DNA of 64,000 nt, taken from Kitasatospora acidiphila (GTDB taxonomy: Bacteria; Actinomycetota; Actinomycetes; Streptomycetales; Streptomycetaceae). The stretch spans positions 4,640,501 to 4,704,500 of the forward strand of contig NZ_VIGB01000003.1 of the NCBI RefSeq assembly GCF_006636205.1, read 5' to 3'. Below the pieces are notes generated by a model. The model was not told the origin of the DNA. It saw only the letters and a program-made list of their open reading frames with translations, and ran no database searches. A program made the position numbers and the translations under genes. Shown here piece after piece: positions 37,061-45,734 of the stretch (positions within the stretch are counted from its first letter, which is position 1; each line of letters opens with the position of its first letter).

Positions 37061-37963
37061 ATGACCCTCCCCACCACCCGTGTCAGCTTCCCCGGCGGAG
37101 CGGTGGCCGGCGAGTCCACCGTGCTCGCCGTCCACCAGCTCGGCCACGGCCGGTACGGGGTCGTCACCGCGGACACCCCGTTCCACCCGCTCGACCACAC
37201 CTGGCCCGACCAGCCCGCCGACACCGGCACGCTGACCGTGGCGGGCGCCGAGCTGGCCGTGGTGGACTGCCTGACCGCCGCCGTCGGCCCCGAGGACGGC
37301 GAGCACGGCGAGCTGCTGGTGGGCGCCGACATCCCGGTGCGGCGCGGCGACGAGGCCTGGTCCTGGCTGGTGCTGCACGTGGTCGAGGAGCAGCCCGCCG
37401 AGCTGGTCCCGGGCGCCCCGGTGGCGCTCGCGGTGGACGCTGAGCGCCGGGCCGCGCTGAGCGCCGCTCACACCGGCTGCCACCTGCTGGCGCTGGCCCT
37501 CAACGAGGCGCTCGCCGAGCGCTGGCGCAAGGACCCGGGCCGTGCCGACGCCTTCGGCAACCCGGACTTCGACAGCCTGGCGATGGCCTCGTCGGTGATG
37601 GACACCGAGGCCAGCACCGACACCTACCGGCTCGGCAAGTCGCTGCGCAAGAAGGGCTTCACCACCGACGCCGCCGACGGCCTGCCGACCCTGGCCGACG
37701 CGCTGCCGGCGATCACCGCCGCGGTCAACGAGCGGCTGGCCGGCTGGGTGGCCGCCGACGCCCCGGTGCGGATCGAGGTGCCCGGCCCCGAGCTGACCGC
37801 CCGCCGCAACTGGCACTGCGAACTGCCGGCCGGCTCGGCGCGCATCGCCTGCGGCGGTACCCACCTGCACCGCCTGGGCCAACTGTCCGCACTGGAGACC
37901 GAGTTGACGCTCTCGGAGGACGGCAGCGAACTGATCGCGGTGACCCGCCCCAAGCGGGTCTGA
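37061..37963 (+). CDS. AlaX-like trans-editing / metal-dependent hydrolase
   Basis: The product has 300 aa. The N-terminal barrel-like part contains FHPLDHTWPDQPAD; then comes an AlaX/ThrRS-AlaRS second-additional-domain pattern with AAHTGCHLLALALNEAL (HxxxH position) and ARIACGGTHLHRLGQL (Cys/His zinc ligands). Such proteins hydrolyse mischarged Ser/Gly-tRNA(Ala). The HTGCH variant of the canonical HTAxHLL is slightly unusual. It lies alone upstream of, and convergent with, dcd. Confidence 0.82.
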   Translation: MTLPTTRVSFPGGAVAGESTVLAVHQLGHGRYGVVTADTPFHPLDHTWPDQPADTGTLTVAGAELAVVDCLTAAVGPEDGEHGELLVGADIPVRRGDEAWSWLVLHVVEEQPAELVPGAPVALAVDAERRAALSAAHTGCHLLALALNEALAERWRKDPGRADAFGNPDFDSLAMASSVMDTEASTDTYRLGKSLRKKGFTTDAADGLPTLADALPAITAAVNERLAGWVAADAPVRIEVPGPELTARRNWHCELPAGSARIACGGTHLHRLGQLSALETELTLSEDGSELIAVTRPKRV

Positions 37964-37986
37964 CGACCTTCGCCGAACGTGAACGC

Positions 37987-38562
37987 TTAGACGTTCGTCC
38001 GGTGGAAGTTGAGGTACGAGCGGGACGGCGTCGGTCCGCGCTGCCCCTGGTAGCGCGAGCCGTACCGCTCGGAGCCGTACGGGTGCTCGGAGGGCGAGGA
38101 GAGCCGGAACAGGCAGAGCTGCCCGATCTTCATGCCCGGGTAGAGCTTGATCGGCAGCGTGGCCACGTTCGACAGCTCAAGCGTCACATGGCCGCTGAAG
38201 CCCGGGTCGATGAAGCCCGCCGTCGAGTGGGTCAGCAGGCCCAGTCGGCCGAGGCTCGACTTGCCCTCCAGGCGCGAGGCCACGTCGTCCGGAAGCGTGA
38301 TCACCTCGTAGGTGGACGCCAGCACGAACTCGCCGGGGTGCAGGATGAACGCCTCGTCCCCGTCCGGCTCGACCAGCCTGGTCAGGTCCGGCTGCTCCTG
38401 CGAGGGGTCGATGTGCGGGTAGCGGTGGTTCTCGAAAACCCGGAAGAACCGGTCCAGCCGCACGTCGATGCTGGACGGCTGGACCATGGCGGGGTCGAAC
38501 GGGTCGATGACGACCCGGCCCCGGTCGATCTCGGCGCGGATGTCTTTGTCGGAGAGCAGCAC
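37987..38562 (-). CDS. dcd: dCTP deaminase
   Basis: The 191-aa product is full length: MLLSDKDIRAEIDRGRVVIDPF, MVQPSSIDVRLDRFFRVF, RLEGKSSLGRLGLLTHSTAGFIDPGFSGHVTLELSN (catalytic Glu in LELSN) and IGQLCLFRL. It deaminates dCTP to dUTP for thymidylate synthesis, acting as a homotrimer. The C-terminus YLNFHRTNV is the closing lid found in actinobacterial enzymes. Confidence 0.97.
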   Translation of the reverse strand: MLLSDKDIRAEIDRGRVVIDPFDPAMVQPSSIDVRLDRFFRVFENHRYPHIDPSQEQPDLTRLVEPDGDEAFILHPGEFVLASTYEVITLPDDVASRLEGKSSLGRLGLLTHSTAGFIDPGFSGHVTLELSNVATLPIKLYPGMKIGQLCLFRLSSPSEHPYGSERYGSRYQGQRGPTPSRSYLNFHRTNV

Positions 38563-38673
38563 GCCACGAGGTTACGTGGTCAGCGGCCGTCTCCCAATTT
38601 TCTCCACGCCCCGGCACTGCCGCGGACCCACCCGCAGCCGCCCACCGGCGGCCGCGAGAGGGCCCACCCGGCG

Positions 38674-38877
38674 CTACACGAGCCGCAGCGCCCTTGCCAG
38701 TTGCCCCTCGGACAGCACGCTCGGATCGGCCGGCACCGCACTGCGCAGCCGCCCGCACTGCGGACACCTCAGCAGCCGCTGCGGCCCGAGCCGCCCCGCC
38801 CCGAGGTTCCGCATCGGGAACGCGCTGATACTGAACAGGTGCCCCTCGGCACAACGAACAACGGTCCGCCGCTCCAT
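38674..38877 (-). CDS. Small zinc-binding protein
   Basis: The 67-aa product MERRTVVRCAEGHLF...LLRCPQCGRLRSA has CxxxH and CPxC ligands, enough for one zinc. The size and Streptomyces-like composition make it a likely real conserved small protein, though I do not know its function. The spacing to neighbouring genes is loose, so it is probably monocistronic. Confidence 0.65.
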   Translation of the reverse strand: MERRTVVRCAEGHLFSISAFPMRNLGAGRLGPQRLLRCPQCGRLRSAVPADPSVLSEGQLARALRLV

Positions 38878-39105
38878 CGATCCCCTTCCCGGACTTCCCC
38901 GGCCCGGCCCCCGTACACCGCCGGGCCACGACAGCCGTCACATTAGGGGACCATCCCGACATCCCGCCCCAACTCGCCGCCCCGCCCGCGAACCCTCACG
39001 ACGCCCACCACCCCTCCACGCCCCACCCCCGGCAACCCGGTACGGAGCCCCCTCGGGGATGGGGTACAGTGGAGCATGATCGAGCCGTTCCTGACGGGTC
39101 GTCAC

Positions 39106-39176
39106 GCGGGCGTAGTTTAATGGTAGAACATGAGCTTCCCAAGCTTAGAGCGCGAGTTCGATTCTCGTCGCCCGCT
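39106..39176 (+). tRNA. tRNA-Gly(CCC)
   Basis: A full cloverleaf can be drawn: 7-bp acceptor GCGGGCG/CGCCCGC, D arm around TAGTTTAATGGTAGA, anticodon stem TGAGC/GCTTA with loop TTCCCAA (anticodon CCC) and T arm GCGAGTTCGATTCTCGT. No encoded CCA. It is followed by a strong terminator. Confidence 0.93.
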
Positions 39177-39214
39177 CAGAAGGAAAGCCCCAGGTCAGCG
39201 ACCTGGGGCTTTCG
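39136..39214 (+). repeat. Attachment-site-like direct repeat, copy 1 (tRNA 3' half plus terminator)
   Basis: The segment from the anticodon loop through the terminator recurs at 42848-42926 with 74 of 79 bases identical. Integrative elements of actinomycetes use exactly this part of tRNA genes as att core, so the two copies probably bound an integrated 3.7-kb segment. Confidence 0.8.
39183..39213 (+). terminator. Terminator after tRNA-Gly
   Basis: A perfect 14-bp stem GAAAGCCCCAGGTC with its complement and a 3-nt loop, ending in TTTC. Confidence 0.85.
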
Positions 39215-39217
39215 CAT

Positions 39218-40459
39218 TCAGCCACCACCCCCGTCGCCGGGCGAAGCCCCGGTGATGGCCTGCATCTCCCGCCCGGTGATCTCCTGCAGCGGCAGGCCGT
39301 CGCAGTTGCCGAGGACTACACCGACCCAGCCGGTGTACGGGTAGATGTTCCAGTTGGCGCTGACACCGGGGTTGCTACCGCCGCGCCCGAACACCCACTG
39401 GCCGTTGACGATATGGACCGGCATGTCGTAGGCCCCGAACGACGAACCGCCGTGGGGGATCTTGGCCCCGGTGAGCAACTCGGCCCAGGGCCGGTCCAAC
39501 AGCGTGCCGTCGCCCAGCGCGCGTGTGAACCGGACCAGATCCGGCGCGGTGGCGAAGCCGCCGTTCCCGGGGGCGTCGATGAGGCTGCGGCCCGGGTTCT
39601 TGCCGAGTACGTCCGTGGACGGGCTGCCCTTGTCCAGATTGCGGACCGCGTCCACCTGGCTGCCGTCGGCCAGCGTCATGTACGGGTGCGCGAGGTGCTC
39701 GTCGGTGAGCCACTGCGGCCTGGTGTAGAACGCCGAGCCGGTCATGCCGCAGCGCCCGAAGATGTTCTCCTGCACGTAGTCCCAGTACGTCTTGCCGCTC
39801 ACGGCCTCCACGATCAACGCGGGGATGCCGACATCGGCGCCGGAGTGGCTGGTGCGAGTGCCGGGGGCAGCCACCAGCTTGGACTGCCGAACCCACTGCT
39901 CGTAGTACTCGTGCACCTCCTCCTGGCTCTGGAAGATGCGTTGCACGTCCTCATCCGGGGTGTCCAGCCCGGAGGCGCCGGAGAGCAGGTGGTGGATGGT
40001 CACCTGCTCGGCGATGTCCTTGGCGTAGCCCTTCAGGTGGGTGCCCACCGCGTCCGACAGGCTCAGCTTGCCCTGCTGTGCCAGCTGCAAGACGGCCACC
40101 GCGCCGAACGGCTGGCCCGCCGAGCTGAGGCTGAACGCGGTGCCTTCGTGATTGCGGATCCCCTTCTCCCTGTCGGCCATGCCGTAGCTGCGGGACAGCA
40201 CCGTCTGGCCCCGGTGCGACAACAGCACCACGCCGGAGAACTTCCCCTCGGCGGCCAGCTTCGCCACGTACTGGTCGTAGGCTCCGCCAGGACGGGTGGC
40301 CGGTGGGATGTCGGAGTCGGTTGGGGCCGGGTCGACTTGGCCGGGTCGAGCGCCCACCAATGGCGCGCCGGCTGCCACCACGCCGACGGCCGCCAATCCG
40401 CTCCACCCGAGCAGCCGCCGCCGATTGATACCACGTACGGAATCCGAGTCCATGATCAC
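39218..40459 (-). CDS. Serine hydrolase (beta-lactamase class C fold), catalytic motifs degenerate
   Basis: The 413-aa product has a Tat-type signal (NRRRLLGWSGLAAVGVVAAGAP) and is therefore secreted. The fold is clear: GVVLLSHRGQTVLSRSYGMAD, AVAVLQLAQQGKLSLSDAV, VTIHHLLSGASGL. But the SxxK motif is S113-AG-Q116, the YxN position is H205-SG, and the GHGG motif is G358-RGG, so all three active-site motifs are altered. It is probably not a working beta-lactamase or esterase and may act as a binding protein. It is the left gene of the tRNA-bounded island, with a two-component system upstream. Confidence 0.8.
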   Translation of the reverse strand: MIMDSDSVRGINRRRLLGWSGLAAVGVVAAGAPLVGARPGQVDPAPTDSDIPPATRPGGAYDQYVAKLAAEGKFSGVVLLSHRGQTVLSRSYGMADREKGIRNHEGTAFSLSSAGQPFGAVAVLQLAQQGKLSLSDAVGTHLKGYAKDIAEQVTIHHLLSGASGLDTPDEDVQRIFQSQEEVHEYYEQWVRQSKLVAAPGTRTSHSGADVGIPALIVEAVSGKTYWDYVQENIFGRCGMTGSAFYTRPQWLTDEHLAHPYMTLADGSQVDAVRNLDKGSPSTDVLGKNPGRSLIDAPGNGGFATAPDLVRFTRALGDGTLLDRPWAELLTGAKIPHGGSSFGAYDMPVHIVNGQWVFGRGGSNPGVSANWNIYPYTGWVGVVLGNCDGLPLQEITGREMQAITGASPGDGGGG

Positions 40460-40591
40460 GGTCCTTTCCTGATCGACAGATCGACCGGTGCAGGTCTACC
40501 GGCGACCGCTATCGGCAACCGATCACCCACCCATGTGGTTCTCGTGACTCCACTGAAGTCGGAAGACTGTTGTGATGGCGTGTGCGATTTT

Positions 40592-40611
40592 CGATACGCC
40601 CGCGATACGCC
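40592..40611 (-). promoter_or_regulatory. Response-regulator-type direct repeat
   Basis: CGATACGCC occurs twice with 2 bp between, an 11-bp period typical for OmpR/PhoB-family operators. It lies 133 bp upstream of the serine hydrolase start and next to the OmpR-type gene pair. Confidence 0.5.
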
Positions 40612-40717
40612 GAATCCCCGGCAGCAAGGAACTGACGCATGCCGGCAGTGCGATGGTCCTGCCGCTGGTGATCGCGACAGCCCGGTTACGGCAGGGGCTG
40701 GACGACTCGTCGGTGAA

Positions 40718-41830
40718 TCAGGGTCCAGGGGCCATGCTTGGGGCCGACGCCCGCGGCGTGCCGGGAAGTCGAATCGTGACGAGGAGACCGCCGGTGGGGC
40801 GGGGAGCGAGGTCGATGGTCCCGTCGTGTGCCCGGACGATGCTGTGCACGATCGCCAGCCCGAGGCCGACCCCGACATGTTCGTCGGTGCGTGTGCGTTC
40901 CGTTCCGCGTTGGAAGGGTTCGGTGAGGGTCGGTAGGAGTTCCAACAGGAGCGGAGGGCCGGTGTTCTCGACCCGCAGCACGCTCGCGTCGTGGTGCGAT
41001 TCGGTGTGGATCGTGACGGTGCCGCCGCAGGGGAGGTTGTGGACGATGGCGTTCTGGACGAGGTTGGTCACCATCCGCAGAATGAGCGCCGCGGAGCCGA
41101 GTGACTGTGCCTTCTCGCCGGTGACGTCGAGCGTGATCTGGCGCTTTTCGGCGAGGGGAAGCAGCGTTTCGGTGGCTTCTTCGGCGATGAGGGACAGGTC
41201 GACGGGCTCGCGGGTGAAGCCCTTGCGGTCGGCGCGGCTGAGCAGCAGGAGGGCCTCGGTGAGGTCGATCGCCCGCGTGTTGACGGTGTGGAGGCGTTCG
41301 ATGAGTTCGCCCTGGTCCCGCGTGGGGTCGTTGCGGGCGAGGTCGAGGAGTGTCTTCGAGATCGCCAGCGGGGTGCGCAGTTCGTGGGAGGCGTTCGCGG
41401 CGAATCGTTGCTGTTCGGTGACGTGGGATTCGAGTTGTTCGAGCATGTTGTCGAACACGTCAGCGAGTTCGCGGAATTCGTCTTGGGGACCTTGCATGCG
41501 GATCCGGTGGGACAGTGATCCGTTCGCAGCCGTCCGGGCCGCGTCTGCGATCCGTGTGAGTGGTGCGAGCATCCGGCCCGCGAGGATCCATCCTCCCAGG
41601 AGGCCGAACGCCAGCAGGAAGGCCAGTGCTATGGCCGCGGCGGGGGCGAACACGCGCACGAGGAGGTAGCGGTTGGGTGCGACCCCGAGAAGGCCCTGGG
41701 GGCTGTCGGGTACGTAGCGCAGCAGGAACACCCATACCACGGCCAGCAGGAGAGTGCCGGCGATGAGGAGGAATCCGGCGTAGCTGATGGTGAGTTTCAG
41801 GCGGGCGCTGAGCCCTGGGCGCCTATTCAC
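40718..41830 (-). CDS. Sensor histidine kinase
   Basis: The product has 370 aa from the GTG at 41830, which overlaps the response-regulator stop by 8 nt. Two membrane helices (ISYAGFLLIAGTLLLAVVWVF, APAAAIALAFLLAFGLLGGWI) enclose a short external loop. HAMP domain, then FAANASHELRTPLAISKT with the phospho-His, N box NLVQNAIVHNL and G boxes (GVGLGLAIV). The very short sensor loop (about 25 residues) suggests intramembrane or envelope sensing. It is paired with the OmpR-type regulator just upstream. Confidence 0.93.
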   Translation of the reverse strand: MNRRPGLSARLKLTISYAGFLLIAGTLLLAVVWVFLLRYVPDSPQGLLGVAPNRYLLVRVFAPAAAIALAFLLAFGLLGGWILAGRMLAPLTRIADAARTAANGSLSHRIRMQGPQDEFRELADVFDNMLEQLESHVTEQQRFAANASHELRTPLAISKTLLDLARNDPTRDQGELIERLHTVNTRAIDLTEALLLLSRADRKGFTREPVDLSLIAEEATETLLPLAEKRQITLDVTGEKAQSLGSAALILRMVTNLVQNAIVHNLPCGGTVTIHTESHHDASVLRVENTGPPLLLELLPTLTEPFQRGTERTRTDEHVGVGLGLAIVHSIVRAHDGTIDLAPRPTGGLLVTIRLPGTPRASAPSMAPGP

Positions 41831-42518
41831 GAGTGCTGCCGGGGTGGATTGTGTCCATGCCGGTGCCGATTCGGTAGCCGACGCCAGGCACCGTGGCGAT
41901 GAGCCATGGTTCGCCGAGTCGTTTGCGCAGGCCGGAGACGGTGATGCGGACGGCGTTGGTGAAGGGGTCGGCGTTGGCGTCCCAGGCCCGCTCCAAGAGT
42001 TCTTCGGCGCTGACGACACCGCCTTCGGCGGCGACGAGGACTTCGAGCACGGCGAACTGCTTCCGGGTGAGTGCGACGTAGCGTCCGTCGCGGAAGACCT
42101 GCCGACGGAAGGGGTCCAGCCGCAGGCCCGCGATCTCGCTGACCGGGGGTCGGGCGTGCGCGCGTCTGCGGTCCAGCGCCCGCAGCCGCATGACGAGCTC
42201 CCGGAGCTCGAACGGTTTGGTGAGGTAGTCATCGGCGCCGAGCTCGAACCCGGACGCCTTGTCGTCGATCCGGTCGGCAGCGGTGAGCATGAGGATCGGG
42301 ATGCCGCTGCCGGAGGCGACGATTCGTCGGGCGATCTCGTCGCCGGAGGGGCCGGGGACGTCGCGGTCGAGGACCGCAAGGTCGTAGGAGTTGACGCTGA
42401 GCAGTTCCAGAGCGGAGTTGCCGTCGCCGGCGATGTCGGCGGCGATCGCTTCCAGCCGGAGACCGTCCCGGACGGCTTCGGCCAGGTAGGGCTCGTCCTC
42501 CACGATCAACACGCGCAT
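41823..42518 (-). CDS. OmpR-family response regulator
   Basis: The product has 231 aa: receiver with VEDEP, phospho-acceptor D51 (VLDRDVPG) and K in DYLTKPFE; winged-helix output with LTRKQFAVLEVLVAAEGGVVS and VRITVSGLRKRLG. It forms a two-gene operon with the kinase. Likely targets include the serine hydrolase downstream of the direct-repeat box. Confidence 0.95.
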   Translation of the reverse strand: MRVLIVEDEPYLAEAVRDGLRLEAIAADIAGDGNSALELLSVNSYDLAVLDRDVPGPSGDEIARRIVASGSGIPILMLTAADRIDDKASGFELGADDYLTKPFELRELVMRLRALDRRRAHARPPVSEIAGLRLDPFRRQVFRDGRYVALTRKQFAVLEVLVAAEGGVVSAEELLERAWDANADPFTNAVRITVSGLRKRLGEPWLIATVPGVGYRIGTGMDTIHPGSTRE

Positions 42519-42847
42519 ACCTGGAGCCTAAGCAGCACGGCATATCGCCGACGTATGCTTCTTCACCCAGCTCGGACCCGGCTTCGCCGTCGTCCGCCGC
42601 GACGGCGCCTCCGAACTCGCATCCCGCTCCTTGGACGTCCGCCGGCAGAAGCGCTACCAGCTCGCCGTCGAATGCCGCCACCCGCCCGTGACCGTGCCAT
42701 CGGCCGGCTGTTCCGGCGCGTGCCAGATCCGTGCCAGAACGGGCGGCGAACGATGGGCAGCGGCGGCCAAGGCCAGGAGTCCCGGAGGGTCGACTTGAGC
42801 CGCGTTGTCGCAGGTCAGAGTTGTTTTTCGGCCTGATGACCCAAGGA

Positions 42848-42926
42848 TTCCCAAGCTCAGAGCGCGAGTTCGATTCCCGTTGCCCGCCCAGAAGGAAAGC
42901 CCCAGGTCAGCGGCCTGGGGCTTTCG
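42848..42926 (+). repeat. Attachment-site-like direct repeat, copy 2 (partial tRNA-Gly)
   Basis: A 3' half-copy of the tRNA-Gly gene with its terminator, lacking the acceptor 5' strand, D arm and left anticodon stem. The differences from copy 1 disturb the T stem slightly, so it is not functional. Confidence 0.8.
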
Positions 42927-43039
42927 TGTTGTTCGGACCAATTCGAGGCCGTCTCGTGCCAAGGCGCCTCAAATCATGAGGTCAATTGCTAGCGATCCGC
43001 GTCAGCTATTGCCGGGCTGGCCGGTCTGTGTAGCCCGCT

Positions 43040-43058
43040 GACCTCCGGCGAGGAGGTC
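43040..43058 (-). terminator. Hairpin after ohr
   Basis: GACCTCC/GGAGGTC stem with a 5-nt loop, 10 nt past the ohr stop on the reverse strand. Confidence 0.55.
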
Positions 43059-43067
43059 ATCCCCTGC

Positions 43068-43490
43068 TCAGACCGTCGCTTCGAGGGTGACCGAGATGTT
43101 CCCCCGGGTGGCATTCGAGTAGGGGCAGACCTGGTGAGTGGTTTCCATGAGCTGGTCGGCGGTGGCCTGGTCCAGGCCGGGCAGGTGTGCCAGCAGTGCG
43201 ACGCTCAGTGAGAAGCCTCCGTTGTCCAAGGCGATCAGGCTTACCGTGGACCTGATGGTCGACTCGCCCAGCCTCACCTTCTGCTGGCCTGCTATCAAGC
43301 GCAGCCCGTTGTGGAAGCACGCGGCGTAGCCGGCGGCGAAGAGTTGCTCGGGGTTGGTCTTGTCGCCACCGGGGCCGCCCATCTCCTTGGGGACCGCGAG
43401 GAGTTCGTCGAGCACCCCGTCGGAGGTGCGGACCTCTCCGTTGCGGCCGTCGCCGGTCGAGAGCGCCTCGGTGGTGTAGAGCACGGACAC
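43068..43490 (-). CDS. ohr: Organic hydroperoxide resistance protein
   Basis: The product is about 140 aa; the GTG at 43490 has GGAG 5 nt upstream, while the ATG at 43511 would overlap the regulator gene. OsmC/Ohr fold with both redox cysteines: AACFHNGL and HQVCPYSNATRGN. It reduces fatty-acid or peroxynitrite-derived hydroperoxides, regenerated by lipoyl proteins. The upstream XRE/MLTR gene is in the same direction with a 12-nt gap, so they are likely co-transcribed; a MarR-type OhrR is not seen. Confidence 0.93.
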   Translation of the reverse strand: MSVLYTTEALSTGDGRNGEVRTSDGVLDELLAVPKEMGGPGGDKTNPEQLFAAGYAACFHNGLRLIAGQQKVRLGESTIRSTVSLIALDNGGFSLSVALLAHLPGLDQATADQLMETTHQVCPYSNATRGNISVTLEATV

Positions 43491-43501
43491 GGGGTCTCCA
43501 T

Positions 43502-44419
43502 TCACAGGCATTCAGAAAGGGTGGAAGGGTTGTCGGTTGCCGGGCGGGTGTGTCCGTCCGGGGTTGTGATTTGGGCGAGCAGGGTCAGCGCGGTCTGTGA
43601 GGCAGAACCCGCCATGGCGGTTACTGCGACGAGTCGCTGTCCCTGCTCGTTCGGGACGGGCATGGCCTGCTGGGTGACGTCCATCGGTCCGACGAGCGGA
43701 TGCCGCATCCGGTAGGCCGCGGTGTCCCAGGCGCGGACCCGGTGCGCGGACCAGAGGTCGGTGAACTCCGGGCTGTGCATGACCAGTTCACCGATCAGCG
43801 CGGCCAGCAGCGGATCGTCGGGGTACCGGCCGACGGCGAGGCGCAGTCTGCCCACCGCGTCTCGGGCCTTCTTCGGCCAGTCCTCGTACAGCTCGCGGGT
43901 ATGGGCGTCCCGGAAGACCAGCCGCGCGGTGTTGGGACGCTGGGCCGGGTCCTGCGGGCTCTTCGGATCGAGGTGCCCGGCGAAGAGCGCATGCCCGGTG
44001 CGGTTCCAGGCCAGTACGTCGCTGCGGCGGCCGAGCACGATGACCGGAGTGTCCCCGAAGGCGTCGATCAGCTGCCGGGTCGTCTCGGTGATGCCCTCGG
44101 GTGCCGGCGGCTTGCGGGTTCGGTCATTGCCGCCCCTGCGCCCGACATCGGCAAGGTCGTGCAGGTGACGGTGTTCGGTCTCGTCCAGGCGAAGTGCCCT
44201 GGCGAGAGCGTCCAGCACCTCCGTCGATGCGCCCCGTGACAGTCCCTGCTCCAGCCTCGTGTAGTACGACTCGCTCACCCCCGCCAACCGGGCAAGCTCG
44301 TCCCGGCGCAGTCCCGGCACCCGCCGCCGCTCATCGAACTCCGGCAACCCGACGTCCGACGGCTGCAGTTGTGCCCGACGCGTCCGCAGGAACCGTCCCA
44401 ACTGCGACTTGCTCTTCAT
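43502..44419 (-). CDS. XRE-family regulator with MmyB-like ligand domain
   Basis: The product has 305 aa from the ATG at 44419. HTH: VPGLRRDELARLAGVSESYYTRLEQGLSRGAS, the strongly conserved start of this class; C-terminal MLTR ligand-binding domain with VIVLGRRSDVLAWN and the terminal pattern AYRMRHPLVGPMDV. Such regulators bind fatty-acid-like or other small ligands and often control the neighbouring redox gene, here ohr and perhaps the divergent FAD monooxygenase region. Confidence 0.88.
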   Translation of the reverse strand: MKSKSQLGRFLRTRRAQLQPSDVGLPEFDERRRVPGLRRDELARLAGVSESYYTRLEQGLSRGASTEVLDALARALRLDETEHRHLHDLADVGRRGGNDRTRKPPAPEGITETTRQLIDAFGDTPVIVLGRRSDVLAWNRTGHALFAGHLDPKSPQDPAQRPNTARLVFRDAHTRELYEDWPKKARDAVGRLRLAVGRYPDDPLLAALIGELVMHSPEFTDLWSAHRVRAWDTAAYRMRHPLVGPMDVTQQAMPVPNEQGQRLVAVTAMAGSASQTALTLLAQITTPDGHTRPATDNPSTLSECL

Positions 44420-44502
44420 GGACTTGAGTATGGATACGGGCGGCGAGGCGTGCCTGCCCCTGCCAGTGCCAGGCAACGCGGCTTGAGGCGGGGCCGGTCG
44501 GC

Positions 44503-45611
44503 TCAGGAGGTCGCCGCGGGGACGAGGTGGTCGAGTCCCTGTGCACTGCCCGTCGCGGCCTCGGTCGAGCGCGGCAGCATGGTGCTCTCGTAGGCGCGGA
44601 CGGCGTCGTCGACGCCGGCTTCGGTGACGAGGGCGTGGGCGAGGTCGGAGCCGTCGAGCATGGCGAGGTTGGCGCCCAGCCCGACCGGGGGCATCAGGTG
44701 CGCGGCATCGCCGAGCAGCGTGACGCCGGGGACGTGCTCCCAGGTGTGCGGGGCGGGCAGGACGAACAGGGGCCGGTTGGTGAACCCGCTGTCGCTGTTG
44801 CGCAGGATGTAGCGCAGGCTCTCGTCCCAGCCGTCGAACATCCTCAGCAGGTGCGTCCGCACGGCCCGTTGGTCGCCGAGGTCGATACCGGCAGCCGCGT
44901 GCCAGTCCTGCGGCACGCGGACCGCGATGTAGGCGCGGATGTGGCCGTTGCTGTTGCGCTGGGCGACCAGCGACCTGCCGACGCCCTTCGCCAGCATCGA
45001 TCCGTTGCCGACCAGCCGCGCGAGGTCGGGATGGCGGGTGTCGCAGTGGTCGAACCCGGTCTCGACGAAGGTGACGCCGGTGTAGCCGGGTGCGGCCTGC
45101 GACAGGGCCGGGCGCACGCGCGACCAGGCGCCGTCGGCACCGACCACCAGGTCGAAGTCCTCGGCGGTGCCGTCACCGAAGTGCAGCCGGCAGGTGCCGT
45201 CCGTCAGCGGGGTGACCCCGCTGACGGCGCGGTCCCACCGCACCGTGCCCTTGGTGATCGAGTCCAGGAACAGGCCACGCAGTTGGCCTCGGTCTATCTC
45301 CGGTCGGCCGCCGGCGGCGGACGGCGGCTGATGCTTCAGGAGGGCGGCGGAGGCGGGGTCGAGCACGCGCCACTCGTCCCTTCGGGGCGGGCGAGGGCGT
45401 TGAACCGGTCAAGCAGCCCGGCCGAACGCAGGGCGGCCTGGCCGGTGTCGGGGTGCATGTCGAGCGTGCCGCCCTGCGGGCGGGCGTCGGCGGCGGCCTC
45501 GCGTTCGAAGACGGTGACGGAGCGGCCGTGTTGCTGGAGGACGCGGGCGCAGGCGAGGCCACCGAGGCCGGCGCCGACGATCGCGATGCGGGGATCACGA
45601 GCAGAGGTCAT
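44503..45611 (-). CDS. FAD-dependent monooxygenase (frameshifted near 45379)
   Basis: It reads as one gene of about 370 codons if a base is restored in the run 45378-45380. N-terminal Rossmann motif IAIVGAGLGGLACARVLQQHG; central DG motif FDLVVGADGAWSRVR; C-terminal GD motif VTLLGDAAHLMPPVGLGANLAMLD. These are class A flavin hydroxylases such as TetX-like and aromatic hydroxylases. GAGGGACACTCC precedes ATG 45611. It is divergent from a TetR gene, the common layout for resistance-type monooxygenases. Confidence 0.85.
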
Positions 45612-45681
45612 GGAGTGTCCCTCGGGGGGTGGTTGGGGAGCCGGGAGGTCCGGCATCACCAAGAAAGCACACTCGATAAAT

Positions 45682-45717
45682 AAGTGCAATGGCTAAACTT
45701 TCGTAGCGGATGCACTT
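45682..45717. promoter_or_regulatory. Inverted repeat in the FAD-oxygenase/TetR promoter region
   Basis: AAGTGCA (45682-45688) and TGCACTT (45711-45717) in an AT-rich 123-bp divergent spacer; a likely operator for the TetR protein. Confidence 0.5.
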
Positions 45718-45734
45718 CGGGGTATGGTGGGCGA

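Larger units (their letters stand above)
42519..43067. other. 549-bp region: gene remnant and island end
   Basis: The + strand from about 42555 to 42798 is open and gene-like (GFAVVRRDG, QKRYQLAVECRHPPVT) but has no start and no family I recognise. It is followed by the second att-like repeat and terminator (42848-42926) and then plain intergenic sequence. The remnant may be debris of the integration module. Confidence 0.5.

Noticed and set aside
42848..42926. Second tRNA-Gly gene
   Set aside because: Only the 3' half is present; the acceptor 5' strand and D arm are missing, so it is an att-type remnant.
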